A stretch of DNA of 64,000 nucleotides from assembly GCA_026874595.1 (NCBI GenBank), contig CM049311.1, positions 73,040,953 through 73,104,952 of the forward strand, read 5' to 3'. This DNA comes from Sipunculus nudus (lineage: Eukaryota > Annelida > Sipuncula > Golfingiida > Sipunculidae). Position numbers and translations under genes: made by a program. Shown piece after piece: positions 60,830 to 64,000 of the stretch; within the stretch, counting starts at the first letter, position 1; every line of letters begins with the position of its first letter. Below the pieces are notes generated by a model that ran no database searches, was not told where the DNA came from, and was given only the letters and a program-made list of their open reading frames with translations.

Positions 60830-62339
60830 AGTGGTTTAGAAGATTTGTTTGATTCAATTCATCAGTATTAAATATTCTATAAAAACTGGTCGTTTTCTGA
60901 AGGACTGTGAGGTGTGTAGTGTAAGGATCTATATGACCAGGCCTTAGTGTAACCAAAACTCAGCTGCATGCACGGCCCTGGTGATCCTGGGGTCTTGTGT
61001 ATCGCACCCTCCGCTGATGGCATAGTCGATAGTGTGGCAGTGTTTGAAATCTCAGATTCTTCCTATTTATTTTGTATTTGTCTGATTATCTTAAAGAAGT
61101 GTTTGTGATAGTCAGGTTGTTCTATACAGAGATTATTAAAACAGACCTTTATCTAGAAAAATAAAACTATTGCCATTTGGACCAGGCACTTCCTCTAATT
61201 TCCGTAGTCTGCACAGACTCTGGCATTTCAGGTCGATCAGCAAAATGCGCTTTTCTATAAAGGGGATGCATTTCAAAATCTCCATAGAAGGATGCTGGCG
61301 ATGTTTGGAGTTCAGGCTCTTGCCAAGAGGTTGGGAGGTAGCGATGTTTCAACAAATGCTCATTGGTTGGAGTTTGTGGACTGATAGCTGTTATTAATGT
61401 TGGCAAATTATTCCCCGTGAATCTTTCTAACCATGCATGCATCCTTAGCTTTAAATCTCTAAAAGATGCATCCTTCATTAAATCTTTCTGTCTTTGAATT
61501 AACTATTATATTATGTTAAAGTCATGGAACAAAAGTGACATAGATGTCAAAAACTGAAGGATAATCAGTTGGTTCTATTGCTGGCAAGCATTGATGTTGC
61601 TCCTGAAGAAGATGGTCTATAGCTGCTGCTTAATAGCAAAATGTAGCTGTAGGAGTTTAAGATTGTACTAGTTTAGCCCTTGTAAACTGCACTGGACACA
61701 TGCATCATTCCATCCAGCAAGACAATGGAAGTTAAAGAATGGTAATTTTGCACTTGACTTTTGTAAAATAAATAGTAAATAGACAATTGTGTTTCAGAAA
61801 TGATGCTCATCGTGCAATCCTAATTCAAGTGGCTCTATTTTGTTTCTAAGAGTCTAAGAGTAAACGCATTTATTACAGACCTATTAGAAATGCGCCGGAT
61901 ATAGTTGGTTTCAATGTACTGGTGGCCATCTAGGATCCAATGTTTGATATTTTGGAATATCTGAATACTCCAGGATTGACTACTGATCTTTATTTCTCAT
62001 TTTTTGACACTAAGCCTAGTGGCAGACATCAAACTGTCATCAACGATGGAACAGTAATTTCTCTAACCACAGTCGCTTAAATCCTCGATTTCAGGGGGAA
62101 ATGGGGAGAAACAGAACATATTACACCTCTATAGTGATACATGCTATCTCTGTACATAAGTCCCAATTATATACTCGTATAGTACATATTTTCGTCAATT
62201 TCTTGATAAAAACAACCACAGACTGGGATTCGAGTGACTGTGCTCGAACCATATTAGTGTAAAATTATTCGGCTGGCACCTTGAATACAATTTAAACAGT
62301 ATAAGCGAGACATTTCTTGGCACTTTTGGGCCATGACAT
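60830..62339. other. Mostly unclassified; holds the 61167-61478 ORF
   Basis: Apart from the minus-strand ORF nothing is recognised. The sequence is not obviously repetitive within this window. Confidence 0.3.
61167..61478 (-). CDS. Unidentified 103-codon ORF, possible terminal or single exon
   Basis: A minus-strand ORF with ATG at 61478 and a stop after ...GSAWSKWQ. Composition looks protein-like: balanced charged and aromatic residues, Pro-rich patches (ISPQTPTNEH), and the motif FYGDFEMHPLYRKAHFADRP. Unlike nearly all other open frames here it is not made of repeat-element sequence. No domain is recognised. It has no hydrophobic segment and no obvious signal peptide. A potential splice acceptor (CAAAG/ACAG) lies just upstream of the ATG, so it could be a last exon. 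No polyadenylation signal is obvious just downstream. Confidence 0.35.
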   Translation of the reverse strand: MKDASFRDLKLRMHAWLERFTGNNLPTLITAISPQTPTNEHLLKHRYLPTSWQEPELQTSPASFYGDFEMHPLYRKAHFADRPEMPESVQTTEIRGSAWSKWQ

Positions 62340-62519
62340 AACGAGACTGTATAAAAAAAAATAAAGGTGGCACCACGAGTCTTCAAGAACTGAAGAAACC
62401 AATGATAATCAATAATCACACTGGGTTTCAGGACACCAGATGAAATCATAGCTGAGAACCTGACGTTATTGCTGTCATTTGACGGTCTCAAAAACAGAAA
62501 AAAAATCGTAAAAATTAGA
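62340..62519 (+). repeat. Family A-like fragment
   Basis: A short stretch resembles positions 45-180 of the window but in rearranged order: GGTGGCACCACGAGTCTTCA, AACCAATGATAATCAATAAT, then CTCAAAAACAGAAAAAAAAT CG. Confidence 0.45.
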
Positions 62520-64000
62520 ACAAGGCATACAGGCCTAATGCGAACCTGTACAAATGGTTTATACACCAGGTATAATGGTTCAATGCTGGGCCATTACTTT
62601 TCTAGTAGGCCTACAGGTCTTGTATACAACGAAGGTATCAGAGATGTATACAAATGCCTAATTTCAGGCTGATATCCCCCTCCTGAGAAATAAGCAGGGA
62701 CATACATTGTGCAAAAATTATTGTAGGTGGCGCCACCAGCCTTGTTTACGACAAAGCTTTACGATTTGTATAAATTTGCCCAATTTCAGGCTGATAAATC
62801 AAATCCCCCTGGAGATTGCGCAGGCACATACACTGTGCAAAAGTCATTGTAGGTGGTGACACCTGTCTTGTGAACGAGAAAGCCACCAAAGACGTATAGA
62901 CAGGTCAAAATATCAAGCTAATACATCAAACCTCTCGAGTTGGAACACTGGGCTGACCAGACTTAGGTGAGAAACCACTACTGAGATAGGAGTGATTTTA
63001 GCCCACGGCAGACAAACAGATGGACTTATGCAAAAAATGGTGGCAGGTGGCGCCACCTACTTTGTGTATGATTAAGAGATATGTAAGATCTATACACATG
63101 CAAATTTTCAGGGGGATATGTCAAACCAGTCCTGATATATAAGCCTGAATGTCTGCAGCGTATACATAAATATAGGTGGTGCCACCTGCCACAAAATCGA
63201 GAAAGCTATCCAAGATGTATAAACATGCAAAATTTACGGCAGAGAAGTCAAACCACTACTGGGATATGAGTGATTTTAGCCAACGGCACACAAACAGACA
63301 GACGCTATGCAAAAATGGTGGCAGGTGGCGCCACCGCTTTTGCGTATGATAAAGAAATATGTGAGATCTATAAACATGCAAAAGTTTTGCCGAATTGGTC
63401 AAATGGTTCCTGAGATATGAGCTTGGATGTCTGCAGCGTAAATTTGAATGAAGGTGGCGCCACCTGCCAAAAAAATCCAGAAAGCTGTCAAGGATGTATA
63501 AACCTGTAAAATATCAGGCAGATATGTCAAACCACTGCCGAGATTTGAGTGATTTAGCCCATGGGAGACAAACAGATGGACACTGTGCAAAAATGATTGC
63601 AGGTGGCGCCACCGCTTTCACGTATGATAAGGAACTATGTGATATCTATAAACATGCAAAATTTTTGCCGAATCGGTCAAATAATTCCTGAGATATGAGC
63701 TTGGATTTCTGCAGCTTAAATTTGAATGTAGGTGGCTTCACCTGTCATAAATTCAAGAAAGCACTCAAGGATGTATAATCCTGCAAAATATCAGGTGGAT
63801 AAGTCGTACCACTGCCGAGATATGAGTGATTTTATCCCAAGGCAGATGAACAGATGGACGCTGTGCAAAAATGGTTGCAGGTGGCATCACCAGTTTTGCG
63901 TATGATAAAGAGCTATTGGAGATCTATACATATGCAAAATTGTGGCCCAACTGGTCAAACGGTTCCCGAGATATGAGCTTGGATGTTTGCAGCTTAAACG
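62520..64000 (+). mobile_element. Family B element B4, 5' part, with C-type array; runs off the window
   Basis: The 5' end is ACAAGGCATACAGGCCTAAT followed by GCGAACCTGTACA, then GGTATAATGGTTCAATGCTG as in B1. From about 62990 it is a dimeric array with palindromic cores at 63046, 63175, 63324, 63453, 63602, 63731 and 63880, that is, alternate steps of exactly 129 and 149 bp. The 3' end is not in the window. Confidence 0.7.

Overview
The window is eukaryotic nuclear DNA from an invertebrate animal. Coding exons are short, spliced (GT..AG) and far apart in AT-rich sequence that is mostly dispersed repeats. The repeat landscape points to a marine mollusc, most likely a bivalve: non-coding elements with tandem-repeat cores, a (GGAC)n/(GACA)n tract and a terminal hairpin, resembling the bivalve 'pearl'/HINE (Helentron-associated) elements known from the literature. 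The taxon is inferred from memory of those families and was not searched.

Two protein genes are supported, both on the minus strand. (1) The 5' half of an IBTK orthologue (inhibitor of Bruton tyrosine kinase: ankyrin + RCC1 + BTB, a CUL3 adaptor). Seven coding exons lie between 21551 (ATG) and 2873, and every intron phase matches. They encode about 314 residues: two ankyrin repeats and most of the RCC1-like blade region. The rest, including the BTB domains, lies beyond the left edge. (2) An ankyrin-repeat/SOCS-box (ASB-like) protein, with five phase-consistent coding exons from 44234 to the stop at 36786 (450 residues visible). Its 5' end is not secured; a 49-nt candidate upstream exon sits at 58227-58275. 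A 103-codon minus-strand ORF at 61167-61478 may be another real exon but is unidentified.

Layout: 1-2440 repeat elements; 2441-5453 IBTK exons 7 to 4; 5495-15609 a 10-kb intron filled by repeat elements (B1 with two C elements inside, F, A1); 15774-16559 exons 3 and 2; 17073-20978 element B2 in intron 1; 21231-21551 exon 1; 21552-25546 upstream flank with a 1.1-kb DNA-transposon-like element; 25547-27225 an inverted C element; 27755-31921 an internally deleted LTR retrotransposon; 32311-33752 B fragments; 33753-36785 3' flank of the ASB gene; 36786-44234 ASB exons, with a 1-kb 26-bp minisatellite and an A element in the introns; 44971-51702 three A-family elements nested inside one another; 52376-54739 hAT-like MITEs and another A element; 56907-60800 two tandem arrays in inverted orientation; 62340-64000 A/B/C-type repeats running off the end.

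The most interesting material is a set of at least five non-coding element families (A, B, D, E, F) with a common 3' plan, plus family C, whose exact ends are shown by a filled/empty site pair. A 12-bp palindrome, GGTGGCGCCACC, recurs in several otherwise different families. In the C-type arrays it is spaced alternately 129 and 149 bp. No complete transposase, Rep/helicase or reverse transcriptase gene is visible.
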